Assembly (NCBI GenBank): GCA_934502885.1
Contig: CAKSUT010000018.1
Coordinates: 1 to 52,728, forward strand
DNA: 52,728 nt
Reading direction: 5' to 3'
Origin: an uncultured Eubacteriales bacterium
GTDB lineage: Bacteria > Bacillota > Clostridia > Oscillospirales > CAG-382
Shown: positions 26,352 through 34,834 of the stretch, in pieces
Layout of the letters: each line of letters begins with the position of its first letter
How positions within the stretch are numbered: the first letter of the stretch is position 1
Notes under the pieces: generated by a model
Seen by the model: the letters and a program-made list of their open reading frames with translations, nothing else
What the model was told of the DNA's origin: nothing
The model's database searches: none
Made by a program: the position numbers and the translations under genes

Positions 26352-26490
26352 CAAATTGAGAATGGAGAGTTGAGAATGGAGAATTGGGGTTGAAAAGCTT
26401 CGCTTTTCTTCAATATTTAAGTGGTGCGGAGTTGAGGTTGTGCCGTTGACGGAATGTCGGATTTCATCCAAGGTCGTTGGTATTTGAGGC
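26352..26490 (+). repeat. D repeat, copy 2
   Basis: Heptamers (TTGAGAATGGAGAGTTGAG) lead to GAAAAGC-TTC-GCTTTTC (26392-26408), TTCAATATTT and the tail GTGGTGCGGAGTTGAGGTTG. Continues into E copy iv, as copy 1 does into E copy ii. Confidence 0.85.
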
Positions 26491-26519
26491 AATGCGATTA
26501 TACCAAAGAGCGAGTACAA

Positions 26520-27060
26520 ACCCCAAATCACGCACCACCCAAAAACCTTATCTTCGTAAAATTTTATCGTGTGCGTAGCACGCAGCGGAGCACGCAATAA
26601 ATTTTGCGAACCGACGAGCGCAAAAAGTTTAGTCCCCACAAAGCCTGAATTCAAATAAACGCTATGTAGAACAAGGAGAGAAATGCCGAGTGCAGACGCA
26701 AAGCGTCGAAAACACTCGGCATTTACTCTCGTGCGGACTACGAAGTGTGTCCGCACAGACGACTTTCGTATTCTATTCGGTTAGATGAGTCCTACCTTAT
26801 CTCGTTCGGCGACTTGCATATAAGGTCGCCGAACGCGGTACTCTCTCCAAACTATACAAAAGACTTTTCATTTCAAGGCGACAGCCTTGAAATAGGCAAA
26901 GTTCTTTTGGCGAAAGCAACTTTGTTGCGTCGCACGTTTCTTTCAAGAAAAGGACATATACCGCGTTCTTTAGCGAAAGCAACTTTGTTGCGTCGCCTGA
27001 AAGCAACTTTGTTGCGTCGCACGTTTCTTTCAAGAAAAGGACACCCTCGTAAGCCCGTCG
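26520..27060 (+). repeat. Composite hairpin repeat E, copy iv
   Basis: CACGCACCACC block with arms CGTAAAATTTTAT/ATAAATTTTGCG; a 130-bp segment shared with copy v holding AAATGCCGAGTG/CACTCGGCATTT and GTGCGGAC/GTCCGCAC hairpins; GTTCGGCGAC/GTCGCCGAAC; ATTTCAAGGC-GACA-GCCTTGAAAT; three tandem F hairpins (GCGAAAGCAAC/GTTGCGTCGC, 26910-27020) and two H hairpins. The 850-bp gap contains no supported gene. Confidence 0.85.
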
Positions 27061-27115
27061 TCTCCTACGTCTTAGTTTACGGAACAAAGTTAATCAAAAC
27101 TTTTTCATTTGTCCC

Positions 27116-27143
27116 TTGACAAACTGCGCGCAGTGTGTATAAT
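27116..27143 (+). promoter_or_regulatory. glnN promoter with palindromic operator in the spacer
   Basis: TTGACA (27116-27121), 16-nt spacer, TATAAT (27138-27143), preceded by TGTG. The spacer contains the perfect 12-bp palindrome ACTGCGCGCAGT (27123-27134), ideally placed for a repressor that blocks polymerase. Confidence 0.8.
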
Positions 27144-27185
27144 ATATATGGAACAGTATTATTTGTGCATGAAAGGACGGAGCAC

Positions 27186-29291
27186 ATGAACAACGAAACG
27201 CAGGCACAGTACGTGCCCGATATATTCGGAGAGCTTGTATTCAACGACAACGTAATGAAAGAACGGCTTCCCAAGGAGACCTACCGCTCGCTGAAAAAGA
27301 CGATAGAAGAGGGTCTTGACCTCGACATAGGAGTCGCCAACGTCGTGGCGAACGCCATGAAGGACTGGGCAATAGAGAAAGGCGCAACCCACTACACGCA
27401 CTGGTTCCAGCCGCTTACCGGCATCACCGCCGAAAAACACGACAGCTTCATAAACCCTCAGCCCGACGGCAGCGTAATCATGGAGTTCTCCGGCAAGGAG
27501 CTTATCAAGGGCGAACCCGACGCTTCGTCGTTCCCCTCCGGCGGACTCAGAGCAACCTTCGAGGCAAGAGGCTATACCGCGTGGGACCCCACGTCCTACG
27601 CCTTTATCAAGGACGGCTCACTCTGTATTCCGACGGCGTTTTGCTCCTACGGCGGTGAGGTTCTCGACAAAAAAACCCCTCTTTTGCGCTCGATTGAGCT
27701 TATAGGCGCGGCGTCGGTGCGCGTACTCAACCTCATGGGTCATAAGGAAGTGACCAAGGTAAACTGCACCGTCGGTCCGGAGCAGGAGTACTTCCTCGTC
27801 GATAAAAAATACTTTGACAGACGCAAGGACCTCATCTTCACCGGCCGCACTCTCTTCGGCGCAATGCCGCCCAAGGGTCAGGAGATGGACGACCACTACT
27901 TCGGAGCAATAAAGCCGAGAGTCGCGGAATATATGAAAGACCTCGACCGCGAGCTTTGGAGACTCGGCGTACTCGCAAAGACAAAGCACAACGAGGTCGC
28001 TCCGGCACAGCATGAGCTTGCGCCCATATTCTCGAACGCCAATATCGCAAACGACCACAATCAGCTCACCATGGAGATTATGAAAAAGGTCGCTCTGCGT
28101 CATGACCTTGTTTGCCTGCTTCACGAAAAGCCTTTCGCCGGAGTGAACGGTTCGGGCAAGCATAACAACTGGTCGCTTTCCACAAACACCGGCATAAATA
28201 TATTAAAGCCCGGCAAAAAGCCGCGTGAAAACAAAATATTCCTCGTCTTCCTCGCCGCAGTCATACGTGCCGTTGACGAAAATCAGGATCTTCTCAGAAT
28301 CTCCGTCGCAAGTCCCGGAAACGACCACCGCTTCGGTGCAAACGAGGCTCCGCCAACCATCGTTTCAATGTTCTTGGGCGATGAGCTTTCCGAGGTCGTC
28401 GAGTCGATAGTGTCCGGTCACGAACAGAACGGCACGGAGCGCAAAATGCTCGAAACGGGAGTTCACGTCCTGCCGAATATCAAGCGCGATACGACCGACC
28501 GCAACCGCACCTCGCCTTTTGCGTTCACCGGCAACAAGTTCGAGTTCAGAATGCCGGGGTCGGCGTCGTCGATTGCCGACTGCAACATTGTACTCAATAC
28601 CGCCGTTGCGGACGTTCTCGAGGATTTCGCCGAGAGGCTCGAAAAGGCGGCAGACATTGAAGCCGAAACCGACGCTTTTGTCAAAGAGACGATAACCGCA
28701 CACCGCCGCATAATTTTCGACGGCAACAACTACTCCGCAGAGTGGGTCGAGGAAGCCGAAAGAAGAGGACTTCTCAACTACAAGAGCAGCTGTGAGGCGT
28801 TTCCGCTCTTTGCGGACGAAAAGAACGTGCGCCTTTTCACAAAGCACAAGATTTTCTCCGAGGAAGAGGTTCTCTCACGCACCGAGGTGCTTCTCGAAAA
28901 CTACTGCAAGGTGGTCAAGATAGAAGCTCTCACCGCCGTTGATATGGCGAAAAAGGAGATTATCCCGGCGGTTCTCAAGTACACCGACTCACTCGCCGAG
29001 GGCATGGAGGCAAAGTCGAATATAGGCATTGAGGACAAGACCGAGAAAGAGATTCTGACGAAGTGCGTCGCTCTCTGCGGCGAAATGTCGGACAGGGTAA
29101 AGTCGCTCGAAAAGGCTATTACCGACGCCGAGAATATCGCAGACCTTGAGGAAAAGTCCCTCTTCTACAGAAAAGTAATCTGCGCCGATATGCTCTCTCT
29201 CAGAAAGAGTGCGGACGAGCTTGAAACGTCAGTCGGCGAGGACTTCTGGCCTTTCCCGACTTACGCTGAACTGTTGTTCGGAGTGAAGTGA
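27186..29291 (+). CDS. glnN: Glutamine synthetase type III
   Basis: This 701-residue enzyme makes glutamine from glutamate, ammonia and ATP. Length and motifs fit type III (GlnN): the long N-terminal region with THWFQPLTG and SSFPSGGLRATFEARGYTAWDP, the Glu ligands in GPEQEYFLVD, the NEVAPAQHELAPIF stretch and the GSGKHNNWS ATP/glutamate site. KFEFRMPGSASSIADCN is the C-terminal signature. The ATG at 27186 follows AAAGGACGGAG; an upstream in-frame ATG lies within the promoter. The palindrome between its -35 and -10 suggests nitrogen-dependent repression. The next two genes may be expressed with it. Confidence 0.95.
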   Translation: MNNETQAQYVPDIFGELVFNDNVMKERLPKETYRSLKKTIEEGLDLDIGVANVVANAMKDWAIEKGATHYTHWFQPLTGITAEKHDSFINPQPDGSVIMEFSGKELIKGEPDASSFPSGGLRATFEARGYTAWDPTSYAFIKDGSLCIPTAFCSYGGEVLDKKTPLLRSIELIGAASVRVLNLMGHKEVTKVNCTVGPEQEYFLVDKKYFDRRKDLIFTGRTLFGAMPPKGQEMDDHYFGAIKPRVAEYMKDLDRELWRLGVLAKTKHNEVAPAQHELAPIFSNANIANDHNQLTMEIMKKVALRHDLVCLLHEKPFAGVNGSGKHNNWSLSTNTGINILKPGKKPRENKIFLVFLAAVIRAVDENQDLLRISVASPGNDHRFGANEAPPTIVSMFLGDELSEVVESIVSGHEQNGTERKMLETGVHVLPNIKRDTTDRNRTSPFAFTGNKFEFRMPGSASSIADCNIVLNTAVADVLEDFAERLEKAADIEAETDAFVKETITAHRRIIFDGNNYSAEWVEEAERRGLLNYKSSCEAFPLFADEKNVRLFTKHKIFSEEEVLSRTEVLLENYCKVVKIEALTAVDMAKKEIIPAVLKYTDSLAEGMEAKSNIGIEDKTEKEILTKCVALCGEMSDRVKSLEKAITDAENIADLEEKSLFYRKVICADMLSLRKSADELETSVGEDFWPFPTYAELLFGVK

Positions 29292-29339
29292 GCGGAGCGG
29301 CAGGCGTTTTATACGAAGGTCAAAAGGAGTGTTTAAAAC

Positions 29340-29834
29340 ATGAATAAAAGAAAAATACTCTCGCTCATTCTTTCGGTTGTCTTCACCGTCACGCTTATTG
29401 TAAACCTCCCCGTGGGAGCGGATTTCGGAAACTACGACTCCTACGACGACGGTTCGTCGTGGGGAGATTCGTGGGGAGACACGGATTTCGGCTCTTGGGG
29501 AGACTCATGGGACGACCGGAACAGCGACGATTGGGGAGACTCGTGGGACGATTGGGGAGACTCGTGGGACGATTCGTGGGACGACTACGACGACGATTAC
29601 AATTACGACGACGGCGACCGTGACGACAGCGACCGAAGCGACCGTGATTACAGCGACGGCGGCAATTTCTACGACAACTACTACCGCGACCACGCCGGGG
29701 CAAAGGATCCCGACGACGGATTTATAACGGGGCTTCTTGCCGGAGTGATTGCCGGCATACTCGCCAAGGGCGGCGTTTTGGGTGCCGTTATCGGCATTGC
29801 TGCGCTGATTTATCTTTTGGTAAAGAAGAAGTAA
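29340..29834 (+). CDS. Secreted Asp/Trp/Gly-repeat protein with C-terminal membrane anchor
   Basis: A 164-residue exported protein of unknown function. After the signal peptide (ends near PVGA) comes DFGNYDSYDDG, then repeats of GDSWDDW and GDSW from residues about 40-75, an Asp/Tyr-rich stretch and a C-terminal hydrophobic hairpin (GLLAGVIAGILAKGG, GAVIGIAALIYLLVKKK). Net charge is very negative, which suggests cation binding or a spacer. The next gene's mature N terminus begins with the same ADFGNYDSYD, so the two share a processing or assembly signal. AAAGGAG precedes the ATG. It follows glnN by 48 nt. Confidence 0.8.
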   Translation: MNKRKILSLILSVVFTVTLIVNLPVGADFGNYDSYDDGSSWGDSWGDTDFGSWGDSWDDRNSDDWGDSWDDWGDSWDDSWDDYDDDYNYDDGDRDDSDRSDRDYSDGGNFYDNYYRDHAGAKDPDDGFITGLLAGVIAGILAKGGVLGAVIGIAALIYLLVKKK

Positions 29835-29921
29835 GCGGTATTCAGCCGTAATGCGACAATGTAAATCTTCGGCGGATGCCGACAAAAAATACATAAATAC
29901 ATACACAAAAGGAGAAACACC

Positions 29922-30848
29922 ATGAAAAAGCACCTTATTGCACTTGCTCTTGTTTTTGCCGTTATGGCAGCTCTCGCACTCCCCGCAATTGCCGATTTCG
30001 GCAACTATGATTCCTACGACAGCGGCTGGGACAGCAGTTCGTCCTCCGACTGGAGCTGGGACGATGACGATTACAGCAGCGGAAGCTACTACGATTCCGA
30101 CTCCTCCTCAGACGACGACAGAGAGGGAAGCATAGTCGGCTATATAATCGTTGCGGTTGTGATAATCGCCGTAGTAATCTGGGCGAACAGGGGCAACAAG
30201 AAGGGCGGCAGCGGCGCCGTAAACAACCCGAACGCAGGAGCGACGGGAACGGTAAACGTACCGATGAAGGGAACCTACACCGACAAGACCGCCGAGGTTG
30301 AAGAGGAGGTTCGCAAGACCGACGAGCACTTCTCGTCCGGACGCTTCATTGCTTTTGTCAAGGAATGCTACCTCAAGCTTCAGTCGGCATGGACGGCACG
30401 TGACCTTGAAGAGCTTCGCGTAATTCAGTCCGAGGAGCTGTTCTCGCAGTCGCAGACGCAGATTGAGGAGTACAAGCGCATGGGCAGAATAAACGTTATG
30501 GAAAGAGTTGCCGTAAACGACGTAAAGCTTCTCGAGCACAGAATAAGCGGCGACAAGGAGTACATCGACGTGCTTCTCAACGCACAGCAGAAGGACTACA
30601 TCATCGACGAAAAGACAAAGGCTGTTCTCGAGGGTTCGCAGAATCAATACAGAAACATTAACTACGTTATCACCTTTATGCGCACGGTCGGCGAAATTAC
30701 GGACGATACCGACGGCGTAAAGGCTGCAAACTGCCCGAACTGCGGCGCACCTCTTGAAGTTACCGCTGCCGGCAAGTGCGCTTACTGCGGCTCTGTCATC
30801 TCGAGCGGTGCTCATACTTGGGTCATCTCCGCTATGAAGAGAGCTTAA
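29922..30848 (+). CDS. TIM44-like domain membrane protein with zinc ribbon
   Basis: A 308-residue protein. Signal peptide (to about residue 24, PAIA), Ser/Asp/Trp-rich extracytoplasmic region starting DFGNYDSYD, one transmembrane helix (GYIIVAVVIIAVVIWA, about residues 72-88), a basic linker, a TIM44-like domain (about 120-265; FIAFVKECYLKLQSAWTARDLEELR) and a final zinc ribbon CPNCGAP ... CAYCGS. TIM44-like domains are NTF2-fold modules that contact membranes or translocases. Topology puts the Asp-rich part outside and the TIM44/zinc part inside. It shares its N-terminal motif with the preceding gene; function unknown. Confidence 0.85.
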   Translation: MKKHLIALALVFAVMAALALPAIADFGNYDSYDSGWDSSSSSDWSWDDDDYSSGSYYDSDSSSDDDREGSIVGYIIVAVVIIAVVIWANRGNKKGGSGAVNNPNAGATGTVNVPMKGTYTDKTAEVEEEVRKTDEHFSSGRFIAFVKECYLKLQSAWTARDLEELRVIQSEELFSQSQTQIEEYKRMGRINVMERVAVNDVKLLEHRISGDKEYIDVLLNAQQKDYIIDEKTKAVLEGSQNQYRNINYVITFMRTVGEITDDTDGVKAANCPNCGAPLEVTAAGKCAYCGSVISSGAHTWVISAMKRA

Positions 30849-30871
30849 CTCCACGCTTCCGCAACGGCGAA

Positions 30872-30915
30872 GGGAGGGGGTGTCCTTTTCTTTCAAGAAA
30901 AGGACACCCCCTCCC
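30872..30915. terminator. 21-bp hairpin terminator between convergent genes
   Basis: GGGAGGGGGTGTCC plus TTTTCTT pairs perfectly with AAGAAAAGGACACCCCC plus TCCC across a TC core. The internal T and A runs let it act in both directions. It ends the TIM44 gene and the convergent AEC transporter gene (stop at 30923). Its core is the H module. Confidence 0.8.
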
Positions 30916-30922
30916 CGTATCA

Positions 30923-31876
30923 TCACGCCGGGAAGCGGCTTATTGCGAACATTGTGAGGGGGATGGTGAACATAGCGAGGAAGGTGGAGAGTCCGACACA
31001 GCGCGCTGCGGTGTCGCGGTCCTTGTGGTAAAGGTCGGACATTATGGCGGTGTTGCTTGCACCGGGCATCGCACACATCGTTACTATCACATATGCGTAA
31101 AGCTTCGGTATCGGGAAAATCACGCACACCGCAAGTCCTATCGCCGGGAAAACGAGAAGCTTCACGAAGGAGTAGAGCCAAAGCGCTTTGTCGCAAAGCA
31201 TCGCCTTGAAGTCCACCTGCGAAAGCAGACTTCCCGTGATGAACATCGAAAGCGGAAACGTCATATCGCCCACCATCTTAAATGCGTCGTAAAGCACGCC
31301 CTCCGTGAGCGTAATCGGAGATATAAACAGCAAAAAGCCTATCACCGTCGCAAGTATGCCGGGATTCAAAAATACCTTCTTCATAAGCTCACGCATAGGA
31401 AGTCCCATGCCGTTGTTCATGAGGTAAACTCCGTAGGTCCAACAGTAAGCGTTGAAAAACAGCGTGAAAAATGCACCGTAAAAAAGACCGTTTTCGTCGC
31501 CCATCGCGCCGAACAGTGCCATGAGTACCGGATATCCCAGAAAGCCGCAATTCGAGAAAATCGTGCCGAAGGTGAGCGTCGTGCGCTTGTCGATTCCCTT
31601 AACGGGACGCAAAAACAGAAACGCAAGAACCGTTGCGGCAAGATGTACGGCAACCGACGAGACAAAAACCATAAGTCCTCTCTCTAAAAGCACGGGTGTG
31701 TACGGCTTCTGAAATGCATATATCGTCAGAAGCGGATTCGTTATGTTCACGAGCAGTGCGGAAAGAGCGGTCGTTGAACCTGCGTCGAGAAATTTGCGAT
31801 TGCGTGCGTATATGCCGCAGAGCATTGCTATGAATAGTACGATGACCTTCTCGGTCACGGCCGATGATGAGTTCAT
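30923..31876 (-). CDS. AEC-family (auxin efflux carrier) transporter
   Basis: A 317-residue membrane protein with ten predicted helices in two inverted five-helix halves, family AEC/Mem_trans (PF03547). Bacterial members export or exchange organic acids such as malate or malonate. Typical stretches are FGTIFSNCGFLGYPVLMALFG and MCAMPGASNTAIMSDLY. The reading frame stays open upstream to 32047, but the codons there are repeat sequence; AAAGGA before the ATG at 31876 sets the start. It stands alone between a terminator and a repeat-filled gap. Confidence 0.9.
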   Translation of the reverse strand: MNSSSAVTEKVIVLFIAMLCGIYARNRKFLDAGSTTALSALLVNITNPLLTIYAFQKPYTPVLLERGLMVFVSSVAVHLAATVLAFLFLRPVKGIDKRTTLTFGTIFSNCGFLGYPVLMALFGAMGDENGLFYGAFFTLFFNAYCWTYGVYLMNNGMGLPMRELMKKVFLNPGILATVIGFLLFISPITLTEGVLYDAFKMVGDMTFPLSMFITGSLLSQVDFKAMLCDKALWLYSFVKLLVFPAIGLAVCVIFPIPKLYAYVIVTMCAMPGASNTAIMSDLYHKDRDTAARCVGLSTFLAMFTIPLTMFAISRFPA

Positions 31877-31914
31877 TTCGATGTTGTCCTTTCGGGAAAA
31901 TTGAAAATGGACGA

Positions 31915-32335
31915 AAGCAAAGCTTTCGAGTGAAAAGAGCTGTGGAAAAGCTCCTGAAGTCGCTTTGAAATTGAGAATGGAGAATGGGGAGTTGACGAGG
32001 TCAACTCGAGAGAAAATGTACGCTTCGCTGAGTGCTTGCGCACTCACATTTCTCTCCGCTCTCTACACAGCGTTTGTGCGTGATTGAACGGCGCGGATTT
32101 TGAGGCTGTGCTATAACGGGAGAGAGGCAATGCGGAATGCGGAATTCATAATTCATAATGCATAATTGACGTTGAAAAGCTCCTGAAAGTCGCTTTTCTT
32201 CATTGATTATGTGGTACTGATTTTGAGGTTGCGCGACAACGGAATGCCGGATTTTCGCTGACCACGAATAATGCGCATTCTCTCGGAGTCTTTGACACAA
32301 TTCTCAATTTTCCATTTTCAATTTTCAATTAAAAA
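31915..32335 (+). repeat. D repeat, copies 3 and 4, with G fragment
   Basis: A truncated D hairpin (GAAAAGCTCCTGAAGTCGCTTTG, about 31953) is followed by heptamers, a GTTGAC/GTCAAC hairpin and G-like GAGAGAAAATGTACG (to about 32060). A second D copy follows with AATTCATA heptamers, GAAAAGC/GCTTTTC (32174-32198), TTCATTG and the tail GTGGTACTGATTTTGAGG. The copies lie upstream of the AEC gene; no gene is supported. Confidence 0.8.
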
Positions 32336-32350
32336 AGTGCCGGCTTGTAC

Positions 32351-32379
32351 TTGACAAATCCGCACCGATGTGGTACAAC
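32351..32379 (+). promoter_or_regulatory. Promoter of the candidate 6S-like RNA
   Basis: TTGACA (32351-32356), 17-nt spacer, TACAAC (32374-32379); start near 32386. Confidence 0.6.
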
Positions 32380-32385
32380 ATAAGT

Positions 32386-32620
32386 GAAAGAGGCGAACCT
32401 TAACGGTTATGCCGCTTCAGAGCTGTATTTCTCTATAAGATAGCCCAGACTTGGCAGTTGGGGTTTGCACGAAGCTTCGGCTTCGCCGAAGCGAAGCAGA
32501 CTCTCGGATTTGGCAAAACATCTCACGTGCCGAAGTCACACTTAACTCCTGTTTGCCGCCCGGTTTAAAACTGTTTCAATTCATCCTCTTCCGACCGGGT
32601 ATTCACCCGACTTTTTTTTA
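32386..32620 (+). ncRNA. Candidate 6S-like structured RNA
   Basis: A promoter, about 205 nt without a credible reading frame, then an intrinsic terminator (CGGGT-ATTC-ACCCG, ACTTTTTTTT at 32595-32620). The 5' end GAAAGAGG can pair with CCTCTTC at 32585-32591, closing the molecule end to end. The exact middle holds a long hairpin: GGGTTTGC with GCAGACTC outside and GCTTCGGC-TTC-GCCGAAGC at its tip (about 32461-32503). A closing stem, open centre and terminal stem-loop is the 6S RNA plan, which mimics a promoter and traps sigma-A polymerase. Length also fits. I could not confirm primary-sequence conservation, so other regulatory RNAs remain possible. Confidence 0.5.
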
Positions 32621-32654
32621 TTTTATCACAACAATCGACAAAAAGCAAGGACAT

Positions 32655-33420
32655 TTTGTAAAGGTTACCGTATAGTGCTTGCCGTTTGCTGCGGTTCTGC
32701 GGAGAGAAAACGATAACCGCCGCCCTACAAGGCGACGCCGCAAGCGGCTTTCGCGAAGAAAATGCTTCGTAAACTCGCATTTTTTCCACATACCATTGAG
32801 AAAGTGCAAAACCCAAATCACGCACCACCCCCAAACGTTCTCTTCACCGAATTTCGCTGTCGAGCTTTGCGAGGCGTGAAAACGGTGAACGGGAGAAGTT
32901 CGGATACAGTTCCCACAAAGTCTGAATTCAAATAAACGCTATGTAGAACAAGGAGAGAAATGCCGAGTGCAGACGCAAAGCGTCGAAAACACTCGGCATT
33001 TACTCTCGTGCGGACTACGAAGTGTGTCCGCACAGACGACTTGCGTACTGTATTCGGTTAGATGTGTCTTGCCTTATCTCGTTCGGTCGCTTGCGTATAA
33101 GGCGACCGAATGCGATATTTTCTCGGAGTATGGTGCTGACTTGACAGCCCCTCATTTGCATCTGCGATGCGACAGCTCCATAGGTTGCTCTGCAACCGGT
33201 TACACAGGGGATGCCTCCGGAGTTGGCAGAGCCACCGGAGTTGACACGGTCAACTCGAGAGTAAATTGCTTCGCAATTTCTCTCGGCGGCTTTGCCGCTC
33301 ACTCCAAAACACCCGTCCCTGCAAAGCGAAGGTTTGCACGCTGAACGAAGTTCTGCGTTTTAAAGTTCTTTGGTTCTTTCTTTCAAGAAAGAACGCGTCG
33401 CAGACGCCACCGCGGCGAAC
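32655..33420 (+). repeat. Composite hairpin repeat E, copy v, interrupted by a G module
   Basis: Starts with GTGCTTGCCGTTTGCTGCGG, as in the tail of D copy 1, then the C module (GGCGACGCCGCAAGCGGC and AATGCTTCGTAAACTCGCATT, about 32723-32800). E1 follows from 32815, then the 130-bp segment shared with copy iv and GTTCGGTCGC/GCGACCGAAT. From 33150 to 33300 a G module in reverse orientation replaces the usual E4 block, after which H (GTTCTTTCTT/AAGAAAGAAC, 33373-33394) resumes. Together with the ncRNA this fills the 1.6-kb gap before clpX. Confidence 0.8.
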
Positions 33421-33453
33421 AGCCCTCGTAAGCCTCGTCCCTGTGCCTTTTGC

Positions 33454-34707
33454 TCAGCTTTCGGCGGACTTTGTGATAATCTTTGCTTCGCCGGTTTTTT
33501 CGACGAGAGCCTTTGTGATAATTACCTTGGCAACATCGCCTCTCGAGGGGAGGTCGTACATCAGCGGAAGCATTATTCCCTCGCTTATTGACCTCAAGCC
33601 TCTCGCGCCTGTCTTTCTTTCCTCCGAAAGCTTGGCAATAGTCCTCAACGCCTCGTCCTCAAATTCAAGGTCGATGCCGTCTATCGCGAAAAGCTTTTTG
33701 TACTGGTTCACAAGCGAGTTTTTCGGCTCGGTCAGTATCTTCACCATCGCGTCAACGTCAAGAGGGTCAAGGGACACAACAACCGGTATACGTCCCACAA
33801 GCTCAGGGATAAGTCCGTACTTCACAAGGTCGTGAGCCGTAAGCTCCTTGAGAAGTGCTCCGTTCGACTTCTCCTTTTCACCCACAAGCTTCGTGCCGAA
33901 GCCGAGTGCCTGCTTGCCCGTGCGGTTCTTTATTATGTCCTCGATTCCGTCAAACGCACCGCCGCAGATAAAGAGAATATTCGAGGTGTCAATCTGTATA
34001 AACTCCTGGTTCGGGTGCTTGCGTCCGCCCTGCGGAGGAACATTGGATACCGTGCCCTCGAGTATCTTCAAAAGCGCCTGCTGTACGCCCTCGCCGGAAA
34101 CGTCTCTCGTTATCGAGCGGTTCTCGCTTCGGCGTGAAATCTTGTCAATCTCGTCGATGTAGATTATTCCCCTCTCGGCAAGGTTTACGTCATAGTCCGC
34201 CGCCTGAATGAGGCGCAGCAGAATGTTCTCGACGTCCTCGCCCACATAGCCTGCCTCGGTGAGAGTCGTGGCGTCCGCTATCGCAAAAGGCACCTTCAGT
34301 ATCTTCGCAAGCGTCTGCGCAAGGAGCGTTTTGCCCACACCCGTCGGACCGAGAAGAAGCACGTTGCTCTTCTGAAGCTCAACGTCGTCAGCCTTCTTCT
34401 TGTCCTCGGAGAGTATTCTCTTGTAGTGATTGTATACCGCAACCGCAAGCGCCTTCTTCGCGGCGTCCTGACCGATAACGTATCTGTCAAGATGCTCCTT
34501 TATCTCGTGCGGACGGGGAAGCTTGTCGAACGAAAGCCCCTCAGCCGAGGTCTCGGGATTCTCTGCGTCGTATTCGTTGATAATGCCCTCGCAGAGCATG
34601 ACGCAGTTCGCGCAGATGTTGACGCCTGCCGGACCTTGGATTATCTTCTTCACTTCACGTTCGCTCTTTCCGCAGAACGAGCAGATTATATCGGGTTTCT
34701 TTGCCAT
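33454..34707 (-). CDS. clpX: ATP-dependent Clp protease ATP-binding subunit ClpX
   Basis: This 417-residue AAA+ unfoldase feeds substrates to ClpP. The N-terminal zinc-binding domain has CSFCGK and CANCVMLC. Walker A is GPTGVGKT, Walker B IIYIDEID, and the ClpP-docking loop reads LGFG. Sensor 2 lies in GARGLRSI. The start is MAKKPD as in the family; an in-frame GTG 15 codons upstream has no support, though the ribosome site (AAAGGA) is rather far from the ATG. Third gene of tig-clpP-clpX, separated from clpP by 127 nt. H-type hairpins downstream may terminate it. Confidence 0.97.
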   Translation of the reverse strand: MAKKPDIICSFCGKSEREVKKIIQGPAGVNICANCVMLCEGIINEYDAENPETSAEGLSFDKLPRPHEIKEHLDRYVIGQDAAKKALAVAVYNHYKRILSEDKKKADDVELQKSNVLLLGPTGVGKTLLAQTLAKILKVPFAIADATTLTEAGYVGEDVENILLRLIQAADYDVNLAERGIIYIDEIDKISRRSENRSITRDVSGEGVQQALLKILEGTVSNVPPQGGRKHPNQEFIQIDTSNILFICGGAFDGIEDIIKNRTGKQALGFGTKLVGEKEKSNGALLKELTAHDLVKYGLIPELVGRIPVVVSLDPLDVDAMVKILTEPKNSLVNQYKKLFAIDGIDLEFEDEALRTIAKLSEERKTGARGLRSISEGIMLPLMYDLPSRGDVAKVIITKALVEKTGEAKIITKSAES

Positions 34708-34834
34708 ACTGTAAAACCGATCCTTTCCATCGCACCGCAAAGCGCGGCGCACCTCGGATTAAAACGCCGCCGACAGCACTGTGTGTTCCGCCGGCGGTTA
34801 AATTTACCTGTTTGTAAAACGACCCTTTCGGAAA

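Noticed and set aside
31877..32047. N-terminal extension of the AEC transporter
   Set aside because: The 57 extra codons are D/G repeat sequence, hydrophilic and without a ribosome site; AAAGGA precedes the ATG at 31876.
32386..32620. T-box, SAM, cobalamin or tmRNA assignment
   Set aside because: None of the hallmark sequences of those RNAs are present; the closing stem and midpoint hairpin fit a 6S-like plan better.
26178..33033. Similar antisense peptides (MRTHFVVRTRVN...) in E copies iv and v
   Set aside because: They come from the duplicated 130-bp segment read on the other strand. Copies run into unrelated codons or end in coding sequence, and paired stems explain the conservation.
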